This document shows positions 23,415 to 35,104 of a stretch of 64,000 nucleotides of DNA, piece after piece. Under the pieces are notes generated by a model. That model did not search any database and was not told where the DNA came from. It worked only from the letters and a program-made list of their open reading frames with translations. The stretch comes from Lutjanus erythropterus (lineage: Eukaryota > Chordata > Actinopteri > Lutjaniformes > Lutjanidae). The first letter of the stretch is position 1, and each line of letters begins with the position of its first letter. Both the position numbers and the translations under genes were made by a program. The DNA lies in contig CM034613.1 of NCBI GenBank assembly GCA_020091685.1, positions 2,384,345 through 2,448,344 of the forward strand. Direction: 5' to 3'.

Positions 23415-23835
23415 AGGGAGATGTCTGTGAGAAGTAACTAAGTACAAATACTTTGCTACTGTACTTAAGTATATTTTTCAGTTATCTGTACTTTACTTGA
23501 GTAATTATTTTTCTGAGAACTTCTTACTTTTACTCTGTAGATTTGAGCACAAATATCTGTACTTTTCACTCCTTACATTTTCAAAATATGCTTGTTACTA
23601 TAGTTTTAATGCAAGATGAAAACAACGTAAAAAGATGTAACAAGGCAAAAACGACAAGATGGGAATGACTTAAAGACTTGACAATACATAATATAACAAT
23701 ATGTAACAAGACAAAAATTATGTTAAAGTTGCAACAAGACCAAAATGACATAACAAGTCACAGCAAGACTAAATTGGTGCAAAAGACATAACAAGATGTA
23801 AATGAGCTGACATGATGAAAATAATGTAACAATGA
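23415..23835 (-). mobile_element. hAT array element, truncated copy C
   Basis: AGAAGTAACTAAGTACAAAT at about 23432 corresponds to the reversed right end of the family. It is followed by AAGTA-rich sub-terminal sequence and then, from about 23600, by the reversed array (GTAACAAGGCAAAAACGAC and similar). The opposite end is missing; the sequence fades out near 23835. No target duplication is visible. Confidence 0.7.
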
Positions 23836-24184
23836 CCTAAAACAAACTTTTTAAAACACGTACCACCACAGAAAATATTGACCTGTCCAAACATCACCTA
23901 ATTAAGCATTAATTAGAAGTATCTTCATTTTACTTCTGTAAACTGAATCTGAAATTCTGACTGAATCTCTCTCTGTTTTCTCTAATGCTAAAACTAACCA
24001 TCTTGATGCTCACAGCTCTTTCACCGGTCAGCCACGCTCAAGCAGAGGTGGTGTGTGTGTGGTGGGAGAGTAGATGTACTTCCAGCCTCCTTTCAGAGTT
24101 ATATTTTACTTTTTGTTTTTCTGTGCGAAAACCAAGTGAAATAATAGCATATTTTTACATACTTTAAAAGGTGTTTGGGGGGGA

Positions 24185-24300
24185 ACTTTAGAAGTTCAGT
24201 GTGTGAGATTTAGTGGCAACTGAAAACCGCTCCACTCATTATTACCATTCAAGCCTGCAGGAGAAACTATGGTAACTGCACAAAACTCATGAAAAAGGTA
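24185..24300 (+). repeat. Dispersed fish repeat, copy 1 (partial)
   Basis: CAGTGTGTGAGATTTAGTGG, followed by AGCCTGCAGGAGAAACTATG, matches in order the reverse complement of 26250-26580. Only about 115 bp remains. Confidence 0.55.
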
Positions 24301-24339
24301 GTAGGGTTTGTTTTTCAGATTTTTTTCTTTAAATTTAGA

Positions 24340-24505
24340 TTTTGAGGAGAAAGTCGACATGTAAAGAGTAAAGTTGAAATATTAAGAAAAAAGTCAAAAT
24401 GTAAAGAACAAATTCGAAATGTGAGAACAAAGTCAAAATGTTGTGAATACAATAGATATGCACAGAATAAAGTAAAAATGTTGAGAATAAAGTCACAGTT
24501 TAAAA
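24340..24505. repeat. Short degenerate minisatellite (AAAGTCAAAATGT units)
   Basis: Units of roughly 20-22 bp of the form GAATAAAGTCAAAATGTTGA recur about seven times with many changes. The minus-strand frame over it is repeat translation. Confidence 0.8.
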
Positions 24506-24544
24506 AATGAAGATGAACTTTCAGGGAAACAATCACATTTTTTT

Positions 24545-24648
24545 TTTAACCATTTTTTGATATTTCATGGACCAAACAACCAACTGATTAACTGAGAAAA
24601 TAATCAACTGATGAATCGATGATGGACATAATCGTTAGTTCCAGCCCT
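24545..24648 (-). repeat. Fragment of TAATCGATTAA-type repeat
   Basis: The text GACCAAACAACCAACTGATT ... ATAATCGTTAGTTCCAGCCC is the reversed beginning of a repeat seen in several other places in this window (fuller copies at 45862-46220 and 35817-36620). The other end is missing. Confidence 0.65.
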
Positions 24649-26068
24649 AAATACACCATATTAGGCTAAATACTTTCACCATATTTTATAGAGATGATCT
24701 AAAATTAACAGAAAGTAATCAAGTTACATTATTTTAATATTGTGATACAGAACAGGTAATTAGTAACTGTATCAGGATACATTTTGAAAGTAACCCTCTC
24801 AACCTTGTATGAGACTAAAACGCACATGACTCCCAGACAAATCTGGGATCGTCCCGGTTCATACGAACGAGTATACAAGGAAACGTGAAAGCAACATTAA
24901 TCAAATCCATACCCTGTTTTCTGAAGCGTCAAGAGCCGTCAAGTTAAACACACTGAGATTACTGCCGGAAGACGGCTGATCTTGACTTCAAAATAAAAGT
25001 CTAAAAAAGTGTAGCGTACACATTCAGATAAAATGTCTAAGTGGGCCTATAAATGAACTGATTATAAATTAGATCAGTCAGTACACAGTGAGTGGACTGT
25101 AAAGTGTGTTAATATTACAGTTGGTGGTATTTCAGTGCCCAGGCTAGAGTTCCTTCAGCTGAGGACGTGCAGCTGTGGCAGCAGCAGCCTCTGGCAGCAG
25201 GCGTGACAGCTGCATGTTATCAGCCTGATTAGCTCTCTGATAAATAGGCCAGGAAACAGGTGTGTGCTCTCAGAGCTTTGCACTGAGGTTACAAGAATAC
25301 ACACTGCAAGGACGAAAAAACAGGGTGCAATCTCAACTATTATTTCTATACACAAAAAATGTTGAAAAAGCAAATTTGTGTACAGTCCAGCCTGCTAAAT
25401 TTTTGCCATCATGAAAAATCTGGACTTTTTTTTGGCCAGTCATGGAAAAACAGAGTGTGAAAATACAGTATAAGTTCTGTACTGTGCAAGAATAGACTGG
25501 AAAATTAGATTATTTGACCTGGAAAATGTCTAGTATAATGTAATTCCCACACATCTTTTACTTTTACAGATTTAACCGACGGAAAACTTAGAGAGGGGTC
25601 TGTTCAATGTCAATTGTACATTTACAATCTCTTGAGTGTGTTTTGTAATCCTTTTACAAGCTTTTGAATTCACTCTCACATCTCAACTGTCTCTTGAAAA
25701 GTGGTTTTCAATGGCCACGTACTTATTGGAGTCCTTCAATGTGCCAAGTTTTTATTATGGGCAAATATATTTTAGTACAGACTCAAATGTAATCTCTTTA
25801 TATTTGTCAAAGCTTTGTTTGTTCACCGAAAGCCTGAAATATTGATTTTGAGGGTTTGTTGATGTGAAGTATTTTTGCTGGTAGCTGTGATATCTGAAAT
25901 TTGCTAAAGCCTGTAGAGAACCTTCAACAAGAGACACGTCAGCTGTTGTTGTACTGCAAGAGACTTGTTAGTTACACCTATTGATGGATTATGAGACAAC
26001 AGCCTCTGTGCACAGACATGTAAACCCATCCCACTTTACAGAAGACCACCCAGACTGAAAAAGACACA
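24649..26068. other. Unassigned stretch
   Basis: 24700-24830 (TAGTAACTGTATCAGGATAC, then TTGAAAGTAACCCTCTCAAC) looks like the decayed end of a DNA transposon. From there to 26068 no exon, RNA gene or tandem repeat is recognised. Confidence 0.4.
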
Positions 26069-26505
26069 GTTTCTCTTTGTGGTTATTCTCTCTTTTTGTA
26101 GTTGTTTTGTATCCCCTTGTAGTTTTGTGTCTCTTCATAGTTGCCTTATATTTCTTTGTCATTGTTTTGTATGTCTTTGTAGTTGTTTTGTGTCCCCTTG
26201 TAGTTTTGGGTCTCTTTGTAGTTGCTTTATTTTTTTTTTAAGTTATCGTGTATTTTGCCTTACGCTGCCATGTTTCCCACAACAGACAAACCAAAACACT
26301 GGCTTGCAGCCTGTTGTCTTTTCTGTCAGTTTCTCAGCCACCATAGGTTCTCATAAATGCTTGGAAGGGGAGGGTGAAGATTTTTTGTCCCCTTGTCGTT
26401 GTTTTGTGTCTCTTTGTAGTTATTTTGTCTTTTTGAAGCTGTTTTGTGTTCCCTTGTACTTGTTTTGCATTGCTTTGTGGTATTTTTGTGTCTCTTTGTT
26501 TTGGA
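26069..26505. repeat. 21-bp minisatellite in two blocks
   Basis: Units like TTTGTAGTTGTTTTGTGTCTC fill 26069-26245 and 26378-26505. The intervening 26246-26377 and the following 26506-26580 belong to a dispersed repeat (next entry), so the array has invaded or expanded within it. The 167-codon frame at 26079-26582 is array translation. Confidence 0.85.
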
Positions 26506-26580
26506 AGGGGATGGTGAGACAAAGTGTTTGCAATCTGCAAACTCACTTAGACGTCACTAAATTCTACACACTGGTCCTGT
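26250..26580 (-). repeat. Dispersed fish repeat, copy 2, split by minisatellite
   Basis: Read on the minus strand it starts AGGACCAGTGTGTAGAATTT, passes TTGCAGATTGCAAACACTTT and CACCATCCCCTTCCAAA, then after the 21-bp array resumes CTTCCAAGCATTTATGAGAA and CTATGGTGGCTGAGAAACTG. The order agrees with the partial copy at 24185-24300. Confidence 0.65.
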
Positions 26581-26849
26581 AACTGCTGTTTTCAGCATTT
26601 TAAATGAAACTTTCTTTTAAAACATGTTGTGGGCTGCTGACATGCCTGTATGTGTTGTGTTCATTAGAAAGTATGTCAGCTAATTAAAACTTGTTTGTGT
26701 ATTAACATCTCAGAGCTGATTTCGAAGTAAACCCTCAAAATCCAAATAAAGACATAATCGTATATTTTCCTGTATTTGCGAAAATGTTCCCTTTTGGTGT
26801 AGTTGTGGCACTTAGCAATGTGTACATCCTGGTTTTATTTTGATAGTTC

Positions 26850-26969
26850 AAACAGGAAGTGGTGTATTCCAGTCCGCCGTGTTTGATGCTTGGAGGAGTC
26901 AGAGAGGTAGGCAGAGTTGAACAACGGCGAGGATAGGGAGGACGGTCGGCGGTACCGAGGGTCACAGGG
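26850..26969 (+). promoter_or_regulatory. Putative 5' UTR or promoter-proximal DNA
   Basis: CpG content rises here (GTCCGCCGTG, GGTCGGCGGTACCGAG) relative to the A+T-rich surroundings, directly upstream of the candidate first exon. No TATA box or initiator is distinct, and the transcription start cannot be placed. Confidence 0.35.
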
Positions 26970-27099
26970 ATGTACAGTAAACACAGGCAGAAAAATGCCC
27001 AAATATCACCGGCAAAATGTGGACGTCTGCTCGTTTTTCTTTCTTTTCTGCTGCTGAACGGCACACTGGACCGAGCCAGCGGAAACACCGGAGAACAAG
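26970..27099 (+). CDS. Candidate first coding exon with signal peptide (gene unknown)
   Basis: The exon would encode 43 residues plus one base. After a basic N-terminus rich in Lys, Arg and Gln (residues 1-16, ending SPAKCGR) comes a hydrophobic core LLVFLSFLLL (residues 20-29). A small/polar region with RASG near residues 35-38 is a plausible cleavage zone. This is the layout of a secretory signal peptide, so the product would be a secreted or membrane protein. The frame leads into CAAG/GTAAAG, a strong splice donor (GT at 27100-27101), leaving phase 1. The start codon has G at -3. Local CpG enrichment and absence of repeats support a genuine 5' exon. I could not match it to a named family and no downstream exon is evident, so the first intron would exceed 36 kb. 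A chance ORF is the alternative. Confidence 0.5.
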
Positions 27100-28302
27100 G
27101 TAAAGAAAAGCGGACACGCTGTCAAACTTCTTCTACATCTACCAGTTGCTTGTTGAAGCGTTGGAGCTCAGCAGATACACATGTATGAAAGGTTTAAAGT
27201 GTGTCAGTCAGTAACACGGCTTTAACTGAAGCCGTGTGTCAGCACCGAAACTTTTCTTGGAGTAATTAGCCCCTTTACATTAAGGAGGGGGTTCCGCACG
27301 CCAAATTCCATTTAAAAATCTGGCAATTTAACGCCGCGCTGCTTATCAAGCGAAGGCGCAAGCCACACATGACCCACAAGACCTTTGCTAAACGGAATAG
27401 ATTTATGCTTCTCATTGCCATAGGCTGCATCCACAACACCAACACATACCCACTGAAAACCACTGATAACATCTCCACTTTTATCACCAGCTCTGTGGTT
27501 ACTCCCACGACTGCCCCCTCATAAATTTGAGAGGCGGTGGGCTTTAGGAGGGAAATAATATGAAACCTTGGAATTATTGAGTTGTAGCTTTAATGCCGAA
27601 TTTAACAGAAGACTTCCCTCATTGTAAAAACAAAGTGTCATGTCTTCGAAAATGTGACTGTATTTTACTTTATGCGAGGCAATATTAAATTTGAGTTTTC
27701 GCGCATCGAAGCGAGCGGCTTTCCGTTAACCACATTGAAAAAAAAAGTCTAATTTTCAGTTTTTATTGTTTCGTATTGTCGGAAATGAAACGTTTCAAAT
27801 GGATTTGGGCGTAAAGGGTATTTGTGTTGGAGTATATATGTAGAAACTAGTTTTTTTTTTCAGTCAAACTCCAGACTCAGCCCGTCTTCTTTGTGTGTGT
27901 CCATAAAAGGCAGCACTGGAATACAGCAGACCGGTACAGTAGAGCAGCCCGGACTTCAGCCAACTATGTCACACAAAGTCCCAGTTTTTTATGGACTTTT
28001 ACATGAAACCGCCCTGATGTACGTGTCTGATTGGACTGTATTCTGTTTATTCTGTCTACAGTGTTCAGGGTCTGTGCTGTCTGGCAGCACATGACATAAA
28101 ATGAGCTGTAAAACTTTAGTTGAATGTATTCAGAACCTTCCCATTCTCATCCAGATTGAAGACAACTTGTGTGATTGTGGCTGGTATGAAGAAGAAGCAT
28201 CACCCTGCACAGTCATGTGGACTGAACCACCCCAGGGCAGAGCAAGACTCTAACAATGAGCCTCATTCAAAAAACATGTTCCAAGTTAATGTAGTTAACA
28301 AG
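27100..28302. other. Putative start of intron 1; no gene seen
   Basis: If the preceding exon is real, this is its intron. 27250-27560 is CpG-containing and repeat-poor. The frame at 27822-28094 has no domain and lies in ordinary sequence. Confidence 0.35.

Positions 28303-28337
<35 letters not shown>
28303..28337. repeat. (GT)n microsatellite
   Basis: Uninterrupted GT dinucleotides, about 17 units. It puts a run of CVCV into a plus-strand frame that is not a gene. Confidence 0.97.
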
Positions 28338-28338
<1 letters not shown>

Positions 28339-28374
28339 TTTGTAATATTTAGTCCTCACCGTGTATGCATTGCT

Positions 28375-28740
28375 CTTACGAGAATTGTAACTTTATTGAT
28401 CCCTAGAGGTGTGTGTGTTACTTTAATGACTTAATTTGACTCATTATAACCAAAGACGCTTTTAAAATGTGACACTTATTATTAATTATGTCAAAAGATG
28501 TCTGATAATATTCAAGTAGCAGTGGGTGTGTATGATTAAAAACCCTTCCTGAGGACATGTAGTCCCTGTAGCCTCGGCAGTCCAACCTCACGGTGAGGTC
28601 AGTGAGGTCACAGGTCATAGGTTAGCTATAAAGCTGGTGGGTGTTCATTGGCTTGCTCAAGGACACTTGAACAAATGCATTGTGGGTGGTTGTTAAACCT
28701 GGTTGTCTGAATGACCCTCTGCCCCCCAGCGCCGAATAAA
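28375..28740. repeat. LINE/SINE-tail-like dispersed repeat
   Basis: It starts AACTTTATTGATCCCTAGAG and continues to GCTTGCTCAAGGACACTTGA and CTGAATGACCCTCTGCCCCC. These two landmarks, in this order, are the borders of a frequent teleost retroposon tail. The middle is strongly diverged. Confidence 0.55.
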
Positions 28741-29181
28741 TTTTGGATTTGTGGGCAGATATCATTCTGGGTGCTGGTATTATTAGTTGATCAATCAGTT
28801 AGCCAATAAAAATGTACATTATATTGAATTTATCTTTGTTTTGGACCAGCCTTAATTTGTCTGTGCTAGAGCATCTCTGTAATAAATAAATGATTTCAAT
28901 TAGAGCCAGACAGATATATTATCAGCCTGATATTACAGCCATATCACAGCTAGAACTGCCTATATCGGTCTATAGCAGCCGTGGCCGTACTGGACTGTCA
29001 CGATATCTACTGCCATATTATAAAGGTAATTATTTTTATTTGATTCTATAAAAGATTGCGACTGACTGCTGCATTGTTTTTGTTTTGTGGTTGTATCAAG
29101 GTAATTTGTTAGCATTACACAACACAAGGTCGCACAACGTAAAGAAAGTTGTAGTCCCTTTGTACTTCACACACATATATA

Positions 29182-29455
29182 GAGCTACAACGATTAACTG
29201 ATTATTGAATTAATCGCCAACTATTTTGATTCTTGATTAATCTTTTTTTTTTTTTTTTTTTTTTTTTCAAGAAAAACAACTCACAATTCTCTGATTTCAG
29301 CCTCTTAAATGTGGTTATGTTTTGGTTTATTTTATCCTCTCTGACAGTAAACTGAATATTTTTGGCTTGTGGGTGAAACAAGACATTTGAGGACGTCATC
29401 TTTGGCTTTGGGAAACACTGATCAACATTTTTCGCTGTTTTCTGACATTTTCCTG
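29182..29455 (-). repeat. TAATCGATTAA-type repeat, copy
   Basis: It opens AGCTACAACGATTAACTGAT, has a T-run at 29243-29268, then TTCAGCCTCTTAAATGTGG, GAAACAAGACATTTGAGGAC, TTTGGGAAACACTGATCAAC. The last part of the unit is lost. Read on the minus strand it matches the plus copies at 35817 and 58215. Confidence 0.75.
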
Positions 29456-29546
29456 GCATATAACATATAAATAATTAAAATAAGAATAGAATAAAGTGTA
29501 TAATCAATTAAAATAAACTATATATACACAGTTATGTATATACATA

Positions 29547-30602
29547 TTAGGAGTGTCATGATTCGATTAGATTTTTTGATTTAAACTTTTTTATTTTGCA
29601 CTTGCAGTCATACTATTGTCAGACTATTGAATCTTGATTTGTAAAGATTAACAGATCATTGGTTTCATGCACTGACAACTGTCATTTACATTTTCAAATT
29701 GTTCTTTAAAAAGATACATCGGCACATACAGGTACTTTGCCGAAATGTCAGCCCACGCCTCCGTTTAGGGGATAGAAAACAAAGGATCCCATAGACAACA
29801 GTGTAAATGTACATGTTTCTGAATGAGAGTTTTGACAAGTTTGTTTGCACTCATGTCGACTTAAATAAACCTTTGTTGTCTAATTATTCTGTGACCTTGC
29901 CTGAACCTGAGCGTTTGTGAAATCTTAATAAATGAAAGTTAATCAATCAGATCAAGTGGATCAATGAGCCGACACAGTAATCAGACACTGCTAATGCTGA
30001 ATTACCAGGTATCATTAGACTTCAACTTGTCAGCTGACAACTGTTGGTCTGAGCTACACTGAGATTTAGTCAGAGCCGACAGTCTGATGCTGCTGTACTA
30101 TGACTGAACTCCAGCTGCCTCACACTCTAGCTAACGTTAGCTCTTCGTCAGTAGAAACAATCACCATCCTCTGGAGGCTCAGACGTTCTCACTGCTCTGC
30201 TTTTGGGATCCTTTCCTTTCCAGGAAGGATGGGGAACCAGAGATAGTGATGGATTTGTTTTACAACCTGCTGCACAGCTGCTTTTGGGAATTTTCCCATC
30301 TCTGATATTATATGAAACCATGAGTTTTCCTCTAGAAGAGGGCATGGCTTTGCCAGCTAGGGCTGGATGGTGCATTGCCGGTCTGATCTATAGTCTGTGT
30401 GGTATCAAGTGTGATCTAATGGCTGATAAGTTATGTTGTGTTGTCTGTGTTGTGTTTTTCTTTTGACATATGCTGGGTGCTCCAAGTATGCGGGGGTGGA
30501 GAGGAAAAAATACTGGGGGAATTGCCAATTCTGGCTTTCAATTCGATTCTTGAAATTTCATTTAATTTCAATCCACTGATATTGAAAATATGGCGCCCCT
30601 AA
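29547..30602. mobile_element. DNA transposon remnant with TTAGG ends
   Basis: The left end TTAGGAGTGTCATGATTCGA is mirrored at the right end, whose reverse reads TTAGGGGCGCCATATTTTC. Internal parts next to both ends contain TTCGATT words. No transposase domain is legible in about 1 kb and the target duplication is not clear, so it is non-autonomous or badly decayed. Confidence 0.5.
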
Positions 30603-30627
30603 CCCATATATAGATACACTTTTACAC

Positions 30628-30988
30628 CCAGGAAATAATTCTGTTGTTCATGTTTTTTGAACTGCTTGTTGAATGTAAACAACTGCGACAAGATGGTGAT
30701 GATAACATGGTTGACATCCTCACATAAAACATCTGAGAAACATGGTTCATTAACTTTGAGTTGGAGCATGAAGCATCATCCATGTAAACACAGTCCTCCG
30801 CTCCTCGTCCTGCTGTCTTGCGTGTTGCGTCCTGTCAGGTCAGAACTGGTCTGATTGTGTTGTGGAGCAGGTATTTGTAAGATGTGGGCACAGATAGTCC
30901 CTGGTTTCCCGTTGTTTGTCCATCCACAATCCCATTCTGTCCGTTTAATTTTCTGTACCAGACATTAGCCAGGAGCAACGTTAAGTCC
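30628..30988 (-). repeat. Dispersed repeat, copy 2 of an inverted pair
   Basis: This is the reverse-oriented counterpart of 22123-22515: CCAGGAAATAATTCTGTTG begins it and GACATTAGCCAGGAGCAACG closes it. Corresponding landmarks (CAAGATGGTGATGATAACAT, GGAGCATGAAGCATCATCCA) are kept in order. Confidence 0.75.
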
Positions 30989-32185
30989 AAGCTCTCTGTC
31001 CTCTCCTCCTGGGGTGGTCTGTGGTGGTGTGTCCAGCTGATCTGGTGGCTGGATGAAAGATGCTGACTGCATTGTTCATCTTCTCAAGTTCTGCTGATCT
31101 TTAATCCAAACCCCATCCTTCCTTTGCCAATGCCCGGAGCGCGAGATACATGTTTCAGCAATAAAAAAAAAACATAAAAACAATAATGCGTATTAAACTA
31201 AAGAAGGAAAACAGAAGCACATTAAGTTAAAAGGAAAAATGAATTTAACATAAACAAAAAATGTTGTACACATCAGATTTATTATTTAATACAGGACTTT
31301 TTTTAGATTTCTTTTTCAAATTGTTAAATATTCTGTCATAGATTTTGGTATCATCCCTAGTGTATATATGCAAATAATGTGGGCTGATAATAGTGGGTTT
31401 TTTTTACTCTCTAATATCAATATCAGCATCAGCCCCAAAAATCCAGTATCAGTCGGAGTCTAATTTAAATACCAGCTTTTATTTAAGACATGCATAATTT
31501 ATAGGATGTAAGAAACACTAAATTTACAGTGCAGTTCATCTGTTTTTGGACAGTGTCAGGTTTGTTTGTTCTTAAGAAGTTTAATATGAGTACAGACACT
31601 GGCTAGTAAGCAGTTAATCTGTGCTACTTGTTATATTTATTATATAATATAATACCACATGTCCCACTGTTTTTTTTCCCCCGCTGCTGGAAACTGACAG
31701 CCGGTCCAACAGAAGAGGATTGTGCCACTTTTCCTCTCTGCTCCCCAACCAGTCTGTCCTCCTCCTCCCTTTATGCTTTACCATATTGTGTCTTTTTTTT
31801 TTTTTTTTTGCCGATCCACTACTTTGTATCAGCATCTTCTGCAGCGCCGTGCCAACCAGTAATGCACCAGTTAATTGGCCGCACATCATAACTGGCCAAA
31901 AACCACTCTAAATAGAATAGTGATAATTGGCTGTTCGTCCGTTCCAACTGCCTGCTTAAAAATACGCTCCAAAAAAAACCCAAAAAAACAAAAACCAAAA
32001 AAACAATACGGACATGAGGGAAGTGGTGATTGTGTGCCATTAAAACTGGGAGCTGATCTGCAGCAGTCAGCAGAAGCACAGTCATCAAGCATCCCATCAT
32101 CCATCTGCCAGCAACAGTTGAGCTCTGAACGCAGCCTCTGATCATCTCAAGACAGGACAATGAGCTCTCACTGGCAAAACCTCAC
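30989..32185. other. Unassigned stretch with repeat scraps
   Basis: 31390-31460 carries a scrap of the TAGAGCCTGACCGAT family (see 32186). Homopolymer T (about 31792-31809) and A-rich runs at 31970-32006 make the local frames meaningless. No exon is recognised. Confidence 0.4.
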
Positions 32186-32772
32186 TAGAGCCTGACCGAT
32201 ACTGGACTGTCCGGGTCGATACTGACTAAAAACATTCCTGTAGTGATATATTGGTCAGTATACTTCAGGAGGTCTGTGAAGGATATCAGATGATATCAAA
32301 TGTCATTCAGTTCAGTTGAATTTATCATTCAGTCACATTCATGTCAACTCTTGAAAAGCAGCTAAATTATAATTTGATTTTTTTTTTGACTAAATTCTTT
32401 TAAACATTTGTGACACAGACATGCCATTGGAATTCCAAAATAAAGGTGCATCTTAAAGATGACAATATAGATCAATAGTTTCACTTTGCATCAATAATAT
32501 TGAATAGTTGAATACTGAATCGATATATTGATCCACGTTGTGACACTTGTGACATCACGGCACTGAAACATTAAACTTAAACAGGTATTTTTAATAATAA
32601 TAAATCACTATAAATAAAATAAAATGTATGTATATAAAGTGCTACCTATAAAACTAATATAAATGAAAAAAAAAGCATTTTATTCTATTTTTTAAAACCA
32701 GTTCATATCAGACAGCATATATGCCCAAACTGATATAGACTGAAATATTGGCTGATAAATTGGTCAGGCCCT
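32186..32772. mobile_element. DNA transposon remnant with TAGAGCCTGACCGAT ends
   Basis: The left end TAGAGCCTGACCGATACTGG pairs with the right end, whose reverse reads CAGGGCCTGACCAATTTATC. Interior landmarks (GACATCACGGCACTGAAACA, TATAAATAAAATAAAATG, TTTTTTAAAACCAGTTCATA) recur at 33290-33600. No transposase is legible. Confidence 0.65.
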
Positions 32773-32839
32773 GAACCTTAGCTATAGATAATATTTACAT
32801 AAACACACATTTTTTTGCAATGATTCGTCAAATGTGGTT

Positions 32840-33268
32840 ATCAAACTTGCCTTGACGGGTAAGTGGGTCAGAAATCTACTTGCCTGCAGTAGATTTTTAC
32901 TTAGCCCTGTACAAATTGTTTTATTTATTAAAGGTAATGAAATAGCAACAAAGACCAAAGTTAATTGTCATGTTTAATCGAAGATGGCAACGTCTATAAA
33001 GTGTCAGAAAAATCTCAATCACAGTCCAAGGTGATGTCTTTAAATATCTTGTTTTGTTAGTCTAAAACACAAAGGTTTAATATGTTAATTAATGCAGAAA
33101 AGTCTCCTGTAGAAGTTGAACCCAGCATTGTTTGCCAATTTGCATGAAAATTTTTAAATAGTTACATTTTTTTTTTTTTTTACTACTTGCGTGGTTGGGC
33201 AAGTGATTTGCCTGACGTGGCATTTTACTTGCCCCTGACAAGCAGGCAAGACTTATTGTTGAGCCCTG
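32840..33268 (+). repeat. Dispersed repeat with TACTTGCC/GGGCAAGTGA ends, copy 1
   Basis: It runs from GTAAGTGGGTCAGAAATCTA to TTGGGCAAGTGATTTGCCTG and TTGAGCCCTGAG. A second, longer copy is at 51745-52260, sharing GACTTAAA/AATTATCTTGTTTAATC-type text in the same order. The class is unknown. The two ends are short inverted relatives (CTACTTGCC versus GGCAAGT). Confidence 0.6.
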
Positions 33269-33289
33269 AGCAATAAACTTTACTTTACT

Positions 33290-33600
33290 TTACAAAATGA
33301 CATCAAGGCACTGAAACAGTAAACTTCCACTGGAATTTTTAAGAATTACACATTACTATAAATAAAAAAGCAGAAATAGGACAAAATATATTTAACTTGA
33401 ATTAAGAAAAAGGATCAAATAATCATAAAATACTGCCTGTAAAACTATAATAGATAGATAAATAAAAACAATCTGCATTATGTTCAGCTTTTTTAAAACT
33501 AGTTTTCATATTGAACAACAAATATGCTCAGTCATCAGCAATGTAGTATTATGTAGCTAATAATTACTGTAGGCTGATTGATACAATATGACTGAGTTTT
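33290..33600. repeat. Second, truncated copy of the 32186 element
   Basis: ATGACATCAAGGCACTGAAA, CACATTACTATAAATAAAAA, ATACTGCCTGTAAAACTATA and TTTTTTAAAACTAGTTTTCA follow the same order as in 32550-32740. Left and right termini are not clear. Confidence 0.6.
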
Positions 33601-35100
33601 TCTGGATGATACCAATATTTATACATGAGATTTTAAAAAAATCTTTTACATCATATAATCACACATTTTTGCACAGATTCATTAAATTTGAAAAGAATAG
33701 TGACTAAGATACTGTTTGCACAGTTCCATACATTTACATACAGAAAAAAAACAAACAAAAATGCATGAAACATAAAAATGTATACAAACTATTTAGGCAA
33801 AGTAAAGTGACTGTTTACAAACTCTCTAAAACACATTTTTACATATTTATCTACTGGCATTTCCCTTTATATATGGGCTAATAACTTGCTGGATATATTT
33901 TGAATCATTTCCATACTAGTGCCGATACAGTGCCCAAGTTTTGGTACCAATACCAAAACAAGTCATTTCACTCTCAGTTTAGCTCCGGTTTGGTCTCCAC
34001 CACTGATTTTCTATGGCTTTCCTTTTACAGTGGTTTTGTCAGAGTGTTTTCACTGAAAACAGCTGCCTGCTGCTGGAAACAAAGTTGATTAGAGCAGAGT
34101 GAGTGAACCAAAGATGTCAGCCGGAAAACCAAAACATTGAGCTGAAAGACACTATATACTGTAGTGATGCACTGATCGACCGGCCAGGGACGGGGATGGG
34201 TTGGTTTTCTGTGTGACCGGTCCTGACTGGTGACTGGCTGGCCAGTGTCACATAAGCGATTCTGTGCCGGTCATATTCGCGCACGTGTTCTGCACGATGA
34301 TCACGTAGTGCGAGCAGCTGGCACACTGACCGTAACGTCACACCCACAACAACGCTGATCTCAGCAGCACACACTCAAACACACGCTTGCATGAAGTCAG
34401 TGTTAGCGACAGATTCCAAGAACGGGATGAAGAGAAGACGGTCTCCAACGAGACAGAGCACCTGATGGTGTTGACAAACAGCGGTAAACTTTCCAGCTCT
34501 TCAGGCTAATGTACTGCTATTCACAGACTGACAGTTAAAATTTCACCTCCTGTTCTGGCTGAAGGATAAACAACATGTGTCGATGCGTCTCCTCAAACAT
34601 TTTCTCATCCAGACTCTTAACTTCTGCTTCTATTTTTCTCACTGCAAAGTTTTATTACATACAGTACATAATATTATTATAATAATATAGTAATGCCTCG
34701 CTGTAATCTGGAGCACTTTTGTAGAAAATGTAGAAGTTATTTCAGTTTTTTATTATGAACATCCAATTTAATTGTACAGGAAAAGTAGCAACAAATGTTT
34801 GTGAATGCTGTCAATTACAATTCAGAAGACTGAAAATCAGAATCAGCCAAAAATCAGAATTGGTGCATCTCTAGTTTTGAGGCTCCGCAGAGTTTTGGGA
34901 AACTGTGGAGTTTGTAATAATGAGGTCATTACCACAGCAACATTTCACAGTACACATAGTGATTTAATTTATTGTTAATGTAAAAATATTAATTAGTGCA
35001 GCTTTAAATGTGGAACTAATAAGTAATCAAGATTGCAATCTGACCAGGCATTTGTTTGATACTCTGACAGCACCAAAAAAAAATATTGAGGTTCAATAAC
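33601..35100. other. Unassigned stretch
   Basis: 34140-34340 contains ACTGATCGACCGGCCAGGGA and related words of a decayed repeat, and 34830-34880 (TCAGCCAAAAATCAGAATTG) looks like its counterpart. No exon is recognised. Confidence 0.35.
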
Positions 35101-35104
35101 CAGC

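Noticed and set aside
26079..26582. 167-codon Cys/Ser-rich ORF
   Set aside because: Translation of a 21-bp minisatellite (period divisible by three).
28120..28434. 104-codon ORF with a CVCV run
   Set aside because: The run is a GT microsatellite and the flanks show no coding signal.
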